A stretch of DNA of 64,000 nucleotides. Source: JBBDYQ01 sp035553855 (lineage in GTDB: Bacteria > Actinomycetota > Thermoleophilia > Solirubrobacterales > Thermoleophilaceae). This document shows, one piece after another, positions 48,792-57,065 of this stretch. Under the pieces are notes generated by a model. It had not been told where the DNA came from, searched no databases, and worked only from the letters and a program-made list of their open reading frames with translations. The stretch lies in NCBI GenBank assembly GCA_035553855.1, contig DATMJO010000016.1, forward strand, positions 1 to 64,000, written 5' to 3'. Made by a program: the position numbers and the translations under genes. How positions within the stretch are numbered: the first letter of the stretch is position 1; the number at the start of each line of letters is the position of its first letter.

Positions 48792-49684
48792 TCCGGCTCG
48801 CGACGCGCGGGAGCGCGCTCGCGCTCGCACAGGCCCGCTGGGTCGCCGGGGAGCTCGAGCGCCTGGGAGAGGAGACCGAGCTGGTCGTCGTGACGACCTC
48901 GGGCGACGAGCGCGAGAGCGGCCCGGTCGTCTCGGACGACAAGTCCCGCTTCGTCAAGGAGATCGAGGACGCGCTCCTCGACGGGCGCGCGGACCTGGCC
49001 GTCCACTCGGCCAAGGACGTGCCCGCCGAGCTGCCGGACGGGCTTGCGCTGGTCGGCGTGCCGGCGCGCGCGGACGCCCGCGACGCGCTCTGCGGCGCCG
49101 CCTCGCTCGGCGAGCTGCCGGATGGCGCGGTCGTCGGCACCGCCTCGCTCCGGCGGCGCGCGCAGCTCCTCGCCGCCCGGCCGGACCTGGACGTCCGCGA
49201 CCTGCGTGGCAACGTGGACACGCGGCTGCGCCGTCTCGCCGACGGCGACTTCGACGCGATCGTGCTCGCGCAGGCCGGTCTCGCCCGGCTCGGACGCGAG
49301 GCCGAGGGCAACCCGATCGACCCGGTCGCGATGGTCCCCGCCGCCGGCCAGGGCTGCCTGGCGCTCGAGGGGCGCAGGGGCGGCGCGGAGGCGGATGTCG
49401 CCGCGGCGCTCACCGACCGGGCGGCGCTCGTGCGCCTCACGGCGGAGCGGGCGCTCGTCTCGGCGCTCGGCGCGACGTGCCGGACGCCGGTCGCGGCGCA
49501 CGCCGAGATCGAGGGTGACGGGCTGCGGCTCACCGCCTTCGCGGGCATGCCCGACGGCGGCCTCTGGATCAGGGACGAGGCCGAGGGCGACGCCGGCGAT
49601 CCGGCCGCGCTGGGCGACCTCGTCGCGCAGCGGATGGCCGCGGCCGGAGCGGCGGAACTGCTCGAGGCGGCCGAGCGCTCCTAG
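48788..49684 (+). CDS. hemC: Porphobilinogen deaminase (hydroxymethylbilane synthase), probable CTG start
   Basis: The 298-residue enzyme joins four porphobilinogens. The essential N-terminal strand IRLATRGSALALAQARWV is present only if translation starts at the CTG that overlaps the hemA stop as CTGA, or at the ATC after it. The next GTG (48890) would delete 34 residues including the substrate-binding Arg. Other motifs are DDKSRFVKEIEDALLDGRADLAVHSAKDVPAEL, GTASLRRRAQL, NVDTRLRRL and the dipyrromethane Cys in LGATCRTPVAAHA. A non-standard start with 4-bp coupling, like the other junctions here, is the simplest reading. The stop shares CTAG with the convergent gene. Confidence 0.9.
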   Translation: MIRLATRGSALALAQARWVAGELERLGEETELVVVTTSGDERESGPVVSDDKSRFVKEIEDALLDGRADLAVHSAKDVPAELPDGLALVGVPARADARDALCGAASLGELPDGAVVGTASLRRRAQLLAARPDLDVRDLRGNVDTRLRRLADGDFDAIVLAQAGLARLGREAEGNPIDPVAMVPAAGQGCLALEGRRGGAEADVAAALTDRAALVRLTAERALVSALGATCRTPVAAHAEIEGDGLRLTAFAGMPDGGLWIRDEAEGDAGDPAALGDLVAQRMAAAGAAELLEAAERS

Positions 49685-50091
49685 TCGAGCGGGAGCCCGG
49701 CGGCGCGCCGGGCGGTCGCGCGGTCGTGGAAGGAGTGCATGCGCGAGATCTTGCCGTCGCGCACCCAGTAGACGGTCGCCCCGGACTGGTTGACGTGCAC
49801 GCCGGAGCCCCGGCCCTGGGCCCGCTCCTCCCACGGGACGTAGAAGACGCCGCCGCCGGCGTCGACGGGATCGTCGAACTCGATCTCGTAGTCGGTCCAC
49901 GCGCCCATGAAGCTCTCGGCGTACCGGATCATCCCGCTGACGCCCTTGGTCTCGCCCTGGAGGGCGCGGTCGTCGTGGAACTCCACGTCCCGGTGGAACG
50001 TCTCGAGGACCAGCCGCCACTGGCCCTGCGACCAAGCCTGGTTGGCCCTTCGTATGAGCTCTATGTCCCCCACCGTCTCGGGGTACCACAC
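49681..50091 (-). CDS. SnoaL/NTF2-like protein
   Basis: The 136-residue protein belongs to the NTF2-like/SnoaL superfamily: IELIRRANQAWSQGQWRLVLETFHRDVEFHDD at the start, a middle strand FMGAWTDYEIEFDDPVDAGGGVFYVPWEERAQG, and the end YWVRDGKISRMHSFHDRATARRAAGL. These small cone-shaped proteins bind or isomerise small hydrophobic ligands; no substrate can be inferred. It interrupts the tetrapyrrole genes on the opposite strand. A GTG six codons in (50073) is an alternative start. Confidence 0.7.
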   Translation of the reverse strand: MWYPETVGDIELIRRANQAWSQGQWRLVLETFHRDVEFHDDRALQGETKGVSGMIRYAESFMGAWTDYEIEFDDPVDAGGGVFYVPWEERAQGRGSGVHVNQSGATVYWVRDGKISRMHSFHDRATARRAAGLPLD

Positions 50092-50130
50092 TAGCCCGCC
50101 CGGGAACCGCCGGGGTGAGGCTCCGCACTC

Positions 50131-50136
50131 TAGGGT
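50131..50136 (+). promoter_or_regulatory. Putative -10 box for the cobA-hemD gene
   Basis: TAGGGT ends 7 nt before the ATG, giving this second tetrapyrrole operon its own start. Confidence 0.4.
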
Positions 50137-50143
50137 TCGCTCG

Positions 50144-51652
50144 ATGGCGGCCCGGCCGGGGACGGTCTATCTCGTTGGCGCAGGCCCGGGAGACCCGGGG
50201 CTCATGACGCTCCGCTCGCTCGAGCTGATCGGGTCGGCCGACGCGATCCTGCACGACCGGCTGATACCGGACGGCGCGCTGGACGGCGCGCGGCCGGACG
50301 CCGAGGTTCGCTACGTGGGCAAGGCCCCGGGCGCGCACGCCACCGGCCAGGACGAGATCAACGCGCAGCTCGTCGAACTGGCCCGCTCCGGATGCTCCGT
50401 CGTCCGTCTGAAGGGCGGCGACCCCTTCGTGTTCGGCCGCGGCGGCGAGGAGGCCGAGGCGCTCGCGGAGGCGGGGATCCCGTTCGAGGTCGTCCCCGGC
50501 GTCACCGCGGGCGTGGCGGCCCCCGCCTACGCCGGCATCCCGGTCACCCATCGCGACGAGGCCTCGGCGGTGGCCTTCGTCACCGGTCACGAGGACCCGG
50601 ACAAGCCCGAGAGCGCGCTCGACTGGGAGGCGCTCGCGCGCTTCCCGGGCACGCTCGTGCTCTACATGGGCGTCCGCAACCTGCCCCGGGTCACCGAGCA
50701 CCTGATCGCCGCTGGTCGCCCGGCCGGCGAGGCGGCCGCCGTGGTCCGGCGGGGCACCTGGCCCGACCAGCGCACCGTGCTCGCCACGCTCGGGACGATC
50801 GCCGAGACGGCGGAGCGCGAGGGCATCACCGCGCCCGCGATCACCGTCATCGGCGGCGCCGCCGGGCTGCGCGAGGCGCTCGCCTGGGTCGAGCGCCGCC
50901 CGCTCGCCGGACGCTCGGTCGTCGTCACGAGGGCGCGCGCGCAGGCGAGCACCCTGGCCTCCCGCCTCTCGGCGCTGGGCGCACGCGTGATCGAAGCGCC
51001 GGCGATCCGGATCGAGCCGAGGCCGGTCGAGGGAGCGCTCGCCCAGGCGCTGGACGAGATCACCGATTTCTCGCTCGTGTGCCTGACGAGCCCGAATGGA
51101 GCCGCCCTGCTGATGGACGCGCTCGGCGAGCGCGGCCTCGACGCCCGGGCGCTCGCGGGCGCCACCGTGGCGGCGATCGGCCCCGGCACGGCGGCTGAGC
51201 TCCTCTCCCGGGGCGTCCGCGCCGACGTGGTGCCGCCTCGCTCGATCGCGGAGTCGCTCGTCGAGGCCCTGGCGGACACGCCGGTCGAGGGGCGGCGCGT
51301 GCTCATCGCCCGCGCGGCCGAGGCCCGTGACGTGCTGCCCGCGGCGCTGGCGGAGCGCGGCGCCAGGGTGGAGGTGGTGCCGCTCTACGACACCGTCGCC
51401 GAGCGCCTCGACCCCGACGCGCTCGCCGCGGTGGGCGAGGCCGGGTTCGTGACCTTCACCTCCAGCTCGACCGTCCGTTTCTTCCTCGAGGCGATCGCCC
51501 CGGCATCGCTTCCCGCCACGGCGCGGGTGGTCTCGATCGGCCCGGTCACGAGCGCGACCGCACGCGAGCTGGGCCTGGAGGTGGCGGTCGAGGCTGAGCG
51601 CCACGACATCGACGGGGTGGTCGAGGCGCTCCTGGAGGAGGCGGCGCGTTGA
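50144..51652 (+). CDS. cobA-hemD: Uroporphyrinogen-III C-methyltransferase/uroporphyrinogen-III synthase fusion
   Basis: The 502-residue protein joins two enzymes. Residues 1 to about 245 are the SAM-dependent CobA/SumT methyltransferase: VYLVGAGPGDPGLMTLRSLELI, LHDRLI, VVRLKGGDPFVFGRGGEEAEAL, VVPGVTAGVAAPAYAGIPVTHR and GTLVLYMGVRNL. Residues 255-502 are HemD: GRSVVVTRARAQASTLASRLSALGA, LTSPNGAALLMDAL, VAAIGPGTAAEL, RVLIARAAEARDVLPAAL and FTSSSTVRFFLEA. The fusion couples ring closure to methylation, sending uroporphyrinogen III to precorrin-2, while haem is made from the same intermediate. The fused arrangement is known in actinobacteria and clostridia. Confidence 0.93.
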   Translation: MAARPGTVYLVGAGPGDPGLMTLRSLELIGSADAILHDRLIPDGALDGARPDAEVRYVGKAPGAHATGQDEINAQLVELARSGCSVVRLKGGDPFVFGRGGEEAEALAEAGIPFEVVPGVTAGVAAPAYAGIPVTHRDEASAVAFVTGHEDPDKPESALDWEALARFPGTLVLYMGVRNLPRVTEHLIAAGRPAGEAAAVVRRGTWPDQRTVLATLGTIAETAEREGITAPAITVIGGAAGLREALAWVERRPLAGRSVVVTRARAQASTLASRLSALGARVIEAPAIRIEPRPVEGALAQALDEITDFSLVCLTSPNGAALLMDALGERGLDARALAGATVAAIGPGTAAELLSRGVRADVVPPRSIAESLVEALADTPVEGRRVLIARAAEARDVLPAALAERGARVEVVPLYDTVAERLDPDALAAVGEAGFVTFTSSSTVRFFLEAIAPASLPATARVVSIGPVTSATARELGLEVAVEAERHDIDGVVEALLEEAAR

Positions 51653-52449
51653 TCGTCTCGCTGCTCACCGACTACGGCCTCGAGGACGACTTCGTGGGCG
51701 TCTGCCACGGCGTGATCCTGGGGATCTGCCCGGATGCGCGGATCGTGGACGTGACGCACGGGATCGCCCGTCACGACGTCCGTCACGGGGCTGTCGTCCT
51801 GCGCAACGCGGTGCCGTACCTCCCCGTCGGGGTCAACGTCGCCGTCGTGGACCCGCAGGTCGGGACCCAGCGCCGCGCGCTCGCCGTCAGGGCGGCCGAC
51901 GACCGGCTCTATGTCGGGCCGGACAACGGTGTCCTGAGCCTCGCGCTGGCCACCTCGGGCGGCGCGGTCCAGGCGGTCGACGTCACCCGCTCCGCGCTCC
52001 GCCTCGAGCCGGTGTCCGCGTCCTTCCACGGCCGCGACGTCTTCTGCCCGATAGCCGCCCACCTCGCGGCAGGCGCCGACCTGGCGGAGGTCGGCGAGCC
52101 GATCGACGCCGACGAGATCGAGCAGCTCGAGCTTCCCGGGCCGCGCACCGAGGGGATCGACGTGCGCGCGAGCGTCCTGCTCATCGACCGCTTCGGGAAC
52201 GTCGGGCTCGACCTCTCGCACGAGCAACTCGCGGGGACCGGCCTCAAGCTCGGCTCCACCGTGGAGGTCGAGGCGCGCGGCGAGCGCTACCTCGCCTCCT
52301 ACGCAGCCACGTTCGCCGACGTCTCACCGGGTGCGGTGGTCGTCTACGAGGACTCCTACCGGATGCTGTCGATCGCGATCAACCGCGGGGACGCGGCCGC
52401 GACGTTCCAGATCGCCGCCGGGGACGAGGTCCGGCTGCGACCGCGATGA
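51649..52449 (+). CDS. SAM hydroxide adenosyltransferase (DUF62)
   Basis: The 266-residue protein is a DUF62/fluorinase-superfamily enzyme that hydrolyses S-adenosylmethionine to adenosine and methionine using hydroxide. Conserved blocks are SLLTDYGLEDDFVGVCHGVIL, VDVTHGIARHDVRHGAVVLRNAVPYLP, VNVAVVDPQVGTQRRALAV, YVGPDNGVLSLAL, SFHGRDVFCPIAAHLAAG and DRFGNVGLDL. Asp-Arg-His positions of the hydroxide-activating triad appear to be kept. It starts from a TTG overlapping the cobA-hemD stop as TTGA, so it could manage SAM near a SAM-consuming methyltransferase. Confidence 0.88.
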   Translation: MIVSLLTDYGLEDDFVGVCHGVILGICPDARIVDVTHGIARHDVRHGAVVLRNAVPYLPVGVNVAVVDPQVGTQRRALAVRAADDRLYVGPDNGVLSLALATSGGAVQAVDVTRSALRLEPVSASFHGRDVFCPIAAHLAAGADLAEVGEPIDADEIEQLELPGPRTEGIDVRASVLLIDRFGNVGLDLSHEQLAGTGLKLGSTVEVEARGERYLASYAATFADVSPGAVVVYEDSYRMLSIAINRGDAAATFQIAAGDEVRLRPR

Positions 52450-53150
52450 CGCTCGGCCGGCCGCACGTCCACCACCGCTCGACCGACTCCACGAACGAGC
52501 GGGCGCGGGCGCTCGCCTCCGCCGGCGCGCCGCACGGGACGCTCGTCACCGCGGCCGAGCAGAGCGCCGGCCGGGGCCGCCAGGGCCGGACGTGGGTGGC
52601 GCCACCCGGGAGCGCGCTGCTCGCGTCGCTCGTCGTGCGCGACCTCGGCGAGCGCACGCTCCTGCTCCCGCTGGCGGCCGCCGTGGCCGTGGCCGAGGCC
52701 TGTGAGGAGTTGGCCTCGGTGGAGTGCGCGATCAAGTGGCCGAACGACGTCTGGATCGACGGCCGCAAGCTGGCGGGCATCCTCGTCGAGGGCAGGCCCC
52801 AGGAGGGCTGGGCGGTGCTCGGGATGGGCGTGAACACCCGCACCGAGGAGTTCCCCGAGGAGCTGCGGGAGACCGCCACCTCGCTGGCGCTCGCGGCCCC
52901 GGAGACGGGGCCGGTCGAGCCCGGGGCGCTGCTCGCCCCGCTGCTCCGGGCGCTCGAGCGGCTGCTGGCGGGCGACCCGGAGGAGATCCTCGCGGCGTGG
53001 CGCGGGAGGGACGCCCTGGCCGGCTCGCCCGTTCGCTGGCGCGACGGCGAGGGGACCGCGGAGGGGATCTCCGACGACGGGGCGCTGCTCGTCAGGACCG
53101 AGAGCGGCGTCGTGGAGCTGGACGCCGGCGAGGTCCACCTGCTGCGCTGA
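52446..53150 (+). CDS. birA: Biotin-[acetyl-CoA-carboxylase] ligase
   Basis: The 234-residue protein attaches biotin to carboxylases. It has HRSTDSTNERARALA, the biotinyl-AMP loop AAEQSAGRGRQGRTWVAPPGSAL, KWPNDVWIDGRKLAGILVE and GMGVNTRTEEFPEEL, followed by a small C-terminal SH3-like domain (GTAEGISDDGALLVRTESGVVEL). There is no N-terminal helix-turn-helix, so it is the non-regulatory class I form. ATGA overlap places it last in the cobA-hemD operon. Its TGA directly abuts the TGA of the convergent helicase gene. Confidence 0.92.
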   Translation: MTLGRPHVHHRSTDSTNERARALASAGAPHGTLVTAAEQSAGRGRQGRTWVAPPGSALLASLVVRDLGERTLLLPLAAAVAVAEACEELASVECAIKWPNDVWIDGRKLAGILVEGRPQEGWAVLGMGVNTRTEEFPEELRETATSLALAAPETGPVEPGALLAPLLRALERLLAGDPEEILAAWRGRDALAGSPVRWRDGEGTAEGISDDGALLVRTESGVVELDAGEVHLLR

Positions 53151-55862
53151 TCAGGCGGCGGCGGTCTCGTCGATGTCGTCGCCGCCGGAGTCGAGCGAGT
53201 CGACGGCCTCGCCGACGGCGCCCTCGAGATCCTCGGGGCTGTCGGCGTCGGCGGCGGTCTCCATGGCCTCCGCGAGCATGCCCTCGTCCTCGACCTTGAT
53301 GGCGTTGCCCCGGCGACTGCGCCTCTCGCGCTGGGGCTGCTTTCCGCCCTGCGGCTGCTTCCCGCCGCCGTCCTGCGACTGGCCCGGGCCCTTGCGCTTC
53401 TTGCGGCGGCGGCCGCGCTTGCCCTTGGGGAAGTTGCGCGCCAGGTCGCGGGCGAGGGCGGCGGGCTTGCGCGCCATCCGGGTGCGGGCGCCGCGCAGCA
53501 CCTCCTCGGCCTCCGGCGTGTGCGCGAGCGCGGCTGCGAGCAGGGCGGCGCCGAGGCGGCGCTCCTGGTTGCGCGACGCCTGCACGAGCCTGCGGGCGTT
53601 GCGAGCGTGCGCGCCCCCGGACGAGTTGACGAGCAGGCCGAGCAGCCGCTTCGTCTCCGGCCAGCGCTGGGCGGCGTACTCCTCGTGCACCTCGCGCGTG
53701 TACTCGGCGCAGCGCCAGATCCACGCGGTGGCCTGGTCGCGGCGGCCGATCGGCTTCTCGGCGAGCGCCTGGAGCAGCACCTTGACCGCCTCGCGGCGCT
53801 CGTCGCGCGACCATCCGCCCACGATCTCGACCGCCTCGTCGAAGGCGTCGGCGTCCTTGGCCTGCGCCACCTCGCCGAGGGCGCGCAGGCGGAGCTGCGA
53901 GTTGCGGTTGCGCTGGAGGCAGGTGACGAGGAAGCGGCGGCGCAGCTCTCCGGTCCCGTCGAAGTGGATCATCGCCTTCGCGCGCCGCCAGTTGTTGGAG
54001 GAGGCGCGCGCGCCGGCGAGCGCCGCCCACACGTGCTGCTCGCTCCACGAGAGGTGCTCGACGGCGATCCGCCAGAGCTCGCGCTCGAAGACGACGGCGC
54101 GGCGCTCTGGGTCGGGGGTGACGGGCAGGACGCGGCGCTCGACGCGCAGCCTCCGCCCGCGTCCGCGGCGGACCGGGCCGACGACGATCGCGCCGCCGCG
54201 GTAGACGTCGCGGTCGAGCAGGCTGTGCAGGGTCACCACCGGGTCGTCGTGGGTCGTCGCCGGGTGGACGAAGTCCACGACGATCCCCGCCTCCTTGCCG
54301 GGCTGGCGGCGCGTTACGCGGCCGACCCGCTGCTGGTAGATGCGCTTCGAGGCGGTCGGGGCGAGGTGCATGCAGACCGTGGCCCGCGGCGAGTTCCAGC
54401 CCTCGGCGAGCAGCTGCGCGTTGACGAGCACGTCGATCTCGCCGCGCTCGTAACAGGCGAGCACCCGGGCGAGCTCGCGCTTCGGCGTCTCGCCGGAGAC
54501 GGCCATCGCGTTGATGCCCGCGGCGCGGAAGGACTCGGCGACGTGGTGGGCGTGGCGGACGCCGGCGGTGTAGACGACACCCGGAACGTCCTTGAAGCGC
54601 ACCCGGTAGAGGTCGGCGATCGCCAGGTTGAACGGCGCCTGGTCGAGCAGGGCGGCCAGCTCCTCCTGGTCGAAGTCCTGGTCCACCTCGCCGCGGCGGA
54701 GCGGCACGTTCGCGATCGAGCGGACGCCGACGCCGGGCGGGATGCGCACGCAGCGGAGCGGCGAGATCACGCCGCGGCGCGCCGCCTGGGCGAGGTCGAA
54801 GCGCGATGTCTGGGTGGGGAAGAGGTCGGTGACGTGCCGGGCGATCAGGGCGCCGGTCGCGGTCATGCCGACGAACACGGGCCCGGCCCACTTGCGGATC
54901 GCGGCGCTGGTCTTCTCGCCGAGCGCCGTGTGGGCCTCGTCGCAGATGACGATCGTGTACGCGTCGGAGATGCGCCCCGCGTTCCGCACGAACCACTGGT
55001 AGGTCTCGACGGTCACGGGGCCGTCGCCGCCGGGGGCCATGTCGCGGTCGAGCAGCGCGGGCGAGACGCGCTTCTTGTAGCCCCTCGCGAACAGCTCGCC
55101 GTGGAACTGGTCCACGAGGTTGCGGCGGTGGGTCAGGATCAGGATGCCGCCGGTGCGCGACGCCTCCACGAATCCGAGCGCGGCGACGGTCTTGCCGGCG
55201 CCCGTGGCGTGCTCGAACCAGAAGCGGCGGTAGGCGTTCGGGTCCTCCGGCTGCTCGGGAAGCTGGTCCTCGTCCTCGGCGGCGGGGCCGTCCCAGTCGC
55301 CGGCGCCGTCCGGTTCGTCGTCCGCCTCCTCGTCGTCGTCCTCTTCGTCCTCGTCGTCCTCCTCGTCCTCGTCGTCGTCCTCCTCCTCGTCGTCGTCATC
55401 GAGTTCGAGATCGAGGTCGTCCTCGTCGTCCTCGATCTCCTCCTCGTCGTCGTCGAGGTCGTCCTCCAGGTCGTCGGCAACCGGGGCGGCGCCGTTGCCG
55501 TTGCCGTTGCTGCGCTTCTGGGTCTCCGCGCTCAGCGCGATGAGCGTCCCGGAGAGCGCGTCCACCTGGTGGGCCGAGAGAACGGTGCCGTCGACGAGGT
55601 GCGGCTCTTCCTGGGCGACCAGGCGCTCCAGCCCGAGGATCAGCGAGAACTCGCGGCGCCACGCGACCGAGGGCTGCGCGTGGCCGCTCTCGATCTCGGC
55701 GATCGCCTGGTCGAAGGCCCGGCGACGGACCGTGCCCGGCGCCAGCGCTTCGTCCTGTGACTCGCCTTCGAGCACGAACGGCTCCCGCGCGAAATCCTCT
55801 GCTCGCGCGAGTTGATCGCCGGAAACCGGCGTCGTTCCTGCCGGATGCGTGGTCTCAGCCAT
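53151..55862 (-). CDS. SF2 DEAH-type helicase with acidic insertion and basic tail
   Basis: The 903-residue protein is a superfamily 2 helicase/translocase. An N-terminal helical region ends with a Q-motif-like VLSAHQVDALSGTLIAL (residues 95-111). Residues 130-200 are almost only Asp/Glu. The RecA1 fold then continues with Walker A HATGAGKT (218-225), ILILTHRRNLVDQF, DEAH (308-311) and VGMTATGAL. RecA2 has VLVNAQLLAEGWNSPRATVCMHLAPTASKRIYQQRVGRVTR. The C-terminal 350 residues are HEAT-like helical repeats ending in a very basic stretch (KGKRGRRRKKRKG) and an acidic end. No nuclease or methylase genes adjoin, so it is not an obvious restriction or defence subunit. Its role is unknown. Confidence 0.85.
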   Translation of the reverse strand: MAETTHPAGTTPVSGDQLARAEDFAREPFVLEGESQDEALAPGTVRRRAFDQAIAEIESGHAQPSVAWRREFSLILGLERLVAQEEPHLVDGTVLSAHQVDALSGTLIALSAETQKRSNGNGNGAAPVADDLEDDLDDDEEEIEDDEDDLDLELDDDDEEEDDDEDEEDDEDEEDDDEEADDEPDGAGDWDGPAAEDEDQLPEQPEDPNAYRRFWFEHATGAGKTVAALGFVEASRTGGILILTHRRNLVDQFHGELFARGYKKRVSPALLDRDMAPGGDGPVTVETYQWFVRNAGRISDAYTIVICDEAHTALGEKTSAAIRKWAGPVFVGMTATGALIARHVTDLFPTQTSRFDLAQAARRGVISPLRCVRIPPGVGVRSIANVPLRRGEVDQDFDQEELAALLDQAPFNLAIADLYRVRFKDVPGVVYTAGVRHAHHVAESFRAAGINAMAVSGETPKRELARVLACYERGEIDVLVNAQLLAEGWNSPRATVCMHLAPTASKRIYQQRVGRVTRRQPGKEAGIVVDFVHPATTHDDPVVTLHSLLDRDVYRGGAIVVGPVRRGRGRRLRVERRVLPVTPDPERRAVVFERELWRIAVEHLSWSEQHVWAALAGARASSNNWRRAKAMIHFDGTGELRRRFLVTCLQRNRNSQLRLRALGEVAQAKDADAFDEAVEIVGGWSRDERREAVKVLLQALAEKPIGRRDQATAWIWRCAEYTREVHEEYAAQRWPETKRLLGLLVNSSGGAHARNARRLVQASRNQERRLGAALLAAALAHTPEAEEVLRGARTRMARKPAALARDLARNFPKGKRGRRRKKRKGPGQSQDGGGKQPQGGKQPQRERRSRRGNAIKVEDEGMLAEAMETAADADSPEDLEGAVGEAVDSLDSGGDDIDETAAA
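55305..55478. repeat. Low-complexity GAC/GAG tract coding for poly-Asp/Glu in the helicase
   Basis: On the plus strand this reads as irregular runs of TCGTCGTCC and CTCCTCG. It encodes about 58 residues, most of them acidic. The tract is prone to length change by slippage, so different strains may differ here. Confidence 0.8.
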
Positions 55863-56055
55863 GCGGCCCTGTAGTGAAAGAGGCGCGTAAGCGCCGCCAC
55901 GCCGCGCATGCGGCACGCGGGCGGACGGCGCTACCGTCCGAAAGTCGCCGCCCAGTGAGCCATTCCCCTTGTGGCGGCGGGCCTGCCCCGATCAGCTGGG
56001 ACAGGCTGTACGTCCATTAAAGCACTATCCCCGCATATGCCAACCTTCCGTTCCG

Positions 56056-56640
56056 ATGCGCAGACTTTGGACAGCATTCGCCGCCCTCGCCCTCGCGGTG
56101 GTCGTGACGATCGGGATCGTGAGCGCCGACGGGTCCGACGACGCCGCGGACGCCGGCGACCCCACCCGCTCGCGCATGGTCGAGCCGGATGCGCTCGCCG
56201 GTGCGCCGGGCCCGCTGGGCGACCTCTACTCGCGCGGCAACGAGCTCGTGGACGGCGGCGCGGTCGCCTTCCGGGACCAACTCTCGAAGCTCGAGGGCCA
56301 TCCGGTCGTGGTCAACAAGTGGGCGTCCTGGTGCGGGCCCTGCCGCGCCGAGTTCCCGTTCTTCCAGGGCCAGGCGCTCGAGCGCGGGCGGGAGATCGCC
56401 TTCATCGGCGTCAACTCGGCCGACAACGACGGCGACGCGCGGCGCTTTCTCGACCAGTTCCCGGTCCCCTATCCCAGCTTTCGCGACCCCGACTCGGAGG
56501 TCGCGCGGGTCTTCCGCGGCGTCGCCGCCTTCCCGACGACCGCCTTCTACGACTCGAAGGGGAAGCTCGCGTTCCTCAAGCAGGGCGGCTACGCCACCGA
56601 GGCGAAGCTCGCCGAGGACATCGAGCGGTACGCGCGCTAG
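56056..56640 (+). CDS. TlpA-like membrane-anchored thioredoxin
   Basis: The 194-residue protein has an N-terminal membrane anchor (LWTAFAALALAVVVTIGIVSA) and an extracytoplasmic thioredoxin-fold domain with active site WASWCGPCRAEFPFFQ (about residues 88-103), GVNSADNDGDARRFLDQF and the cis-Pro loop VAAFPTTAFYD. This is the TlpA/ResA/CcmG layout, used to reduce disulfides outside the membrane, including apocytochrome c haem-binding cysteines. Since CcmABCD is encoded 9 kb away, a role in cytochrome c maturation is plausible but not shown. The 193 bp before the gene hold a weak hairpin at 55981-56006 and no convincing promoter. Confidence 0.85.
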   Translation: MRRLWTAFAALALAVVVTIGIVSADGSDDAADAGDPTRSRMVEPDALAGAPGPLGDLYSRGNELVDGGAVAFRDQLSKLEGHPVVVNKWASWCGPCRAEFPFFQGQALERGREIAFIGVNSADNDGDARRFLDQFPVPYPSFRDPDSEVARVFRGVAAFPTTAFYDSKGKLAFLKQGGYATEAKLAEDIERYAR

Positions 56641-57065
56641 TGGAGGCGCGCCGGGCCCGCGACGATCGCGAGGTGCAGGCGGCGCTCGAGCTGCGCGAGC
56701 GGGTCTTCTGCGGTGAGCAGGGCGTGGCGCCGTCCGCGGACCGAGACGGGCGCGACCCCGATGCGCTTCACGTCGTCGCCACGGACGACGAGCGCCTGCT
56801 CGGCACCTGCAGGCTCCTGATCGAGGACGGGGTCGCGCGCCTCGGGCGCCTGGCCGTCGAGCCGGGCGCCCGGCGACGCGGAGTGGCCGGCGCCATCCTC
56901 GCGGAGGCCCACGCGCTTGCCGCGGCGAACGGCGCCCGCACGGTCAGGCTGCACGCCCAGGTGGACGCCCGGGCGCTGTACGAGGCCGCGGGCTACGCCG
57001 CCACCGGAGGCCCGTTCATGGAGGAGGGCATCCCGCACCTGCCCATGGAGCGCCCGCTTGCCTGA
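56640..57065 (+). CDS. GNAT family N-acetyltransferase
   Basis: The 141-residue protein is a compact GNAT enzyme. The opening ALELRERVFCGEQGVAPSADRDGRDPDALHVVA resembles the ElaA-type subgroup, and LGRLAVEPGARRRGVAGAILAEAHALAAANG is the acetyl-CoA-binding loop (R-R-x-G-V-A/G) with its following helix. The end LHAQVDARALYEAAGYAATGGPFMEEGIPHLPM is typical of that subgroup. The GTG start shares a base with the TAG of the thioredoxin-like gene, and the next gene begins inside its 3' end. The substrate is unknown. Confidence 0.82.
   Translation: MEARRARDDREVQAALELRERVFCGEQGVAPSADRDGRDPDALHVVATDDERLLGTCRLLIEDGVARLGRLAVEPGARRRGVAGAILAEAHALAAANGARTVRLHAQVDARALYEAAGYAATGGPFMEEGIPHLPMERPLA

Noticed and set aside
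50073..50093. A leaderless promoter for the SnoaL-like gene (TAGTGT on the minus strand)
   Set aside because: It overlaps the longer start codon and lies 14 nt from the shorter one, outside the spacing seen at the other genes.
53520..55760. A long plus-strand frame opposite the helicase with a striking hydrophobic Val/Leu run that looks like membrane spans
   Set aside because: The hydrophobic run is the reverse strand of the GAC/GAG tract encoding poly-Asp/Glu. The minus-strand helicase has all the domain motifs.
55863..56055. A small RNA or riboswitch in the gap between the helicase and the TlpA-like gene
   Set aside because: Only a 9-bp stem with one mismatch (55981-56006) was found, with no conserved motif I can recognise; evidence is too weak.
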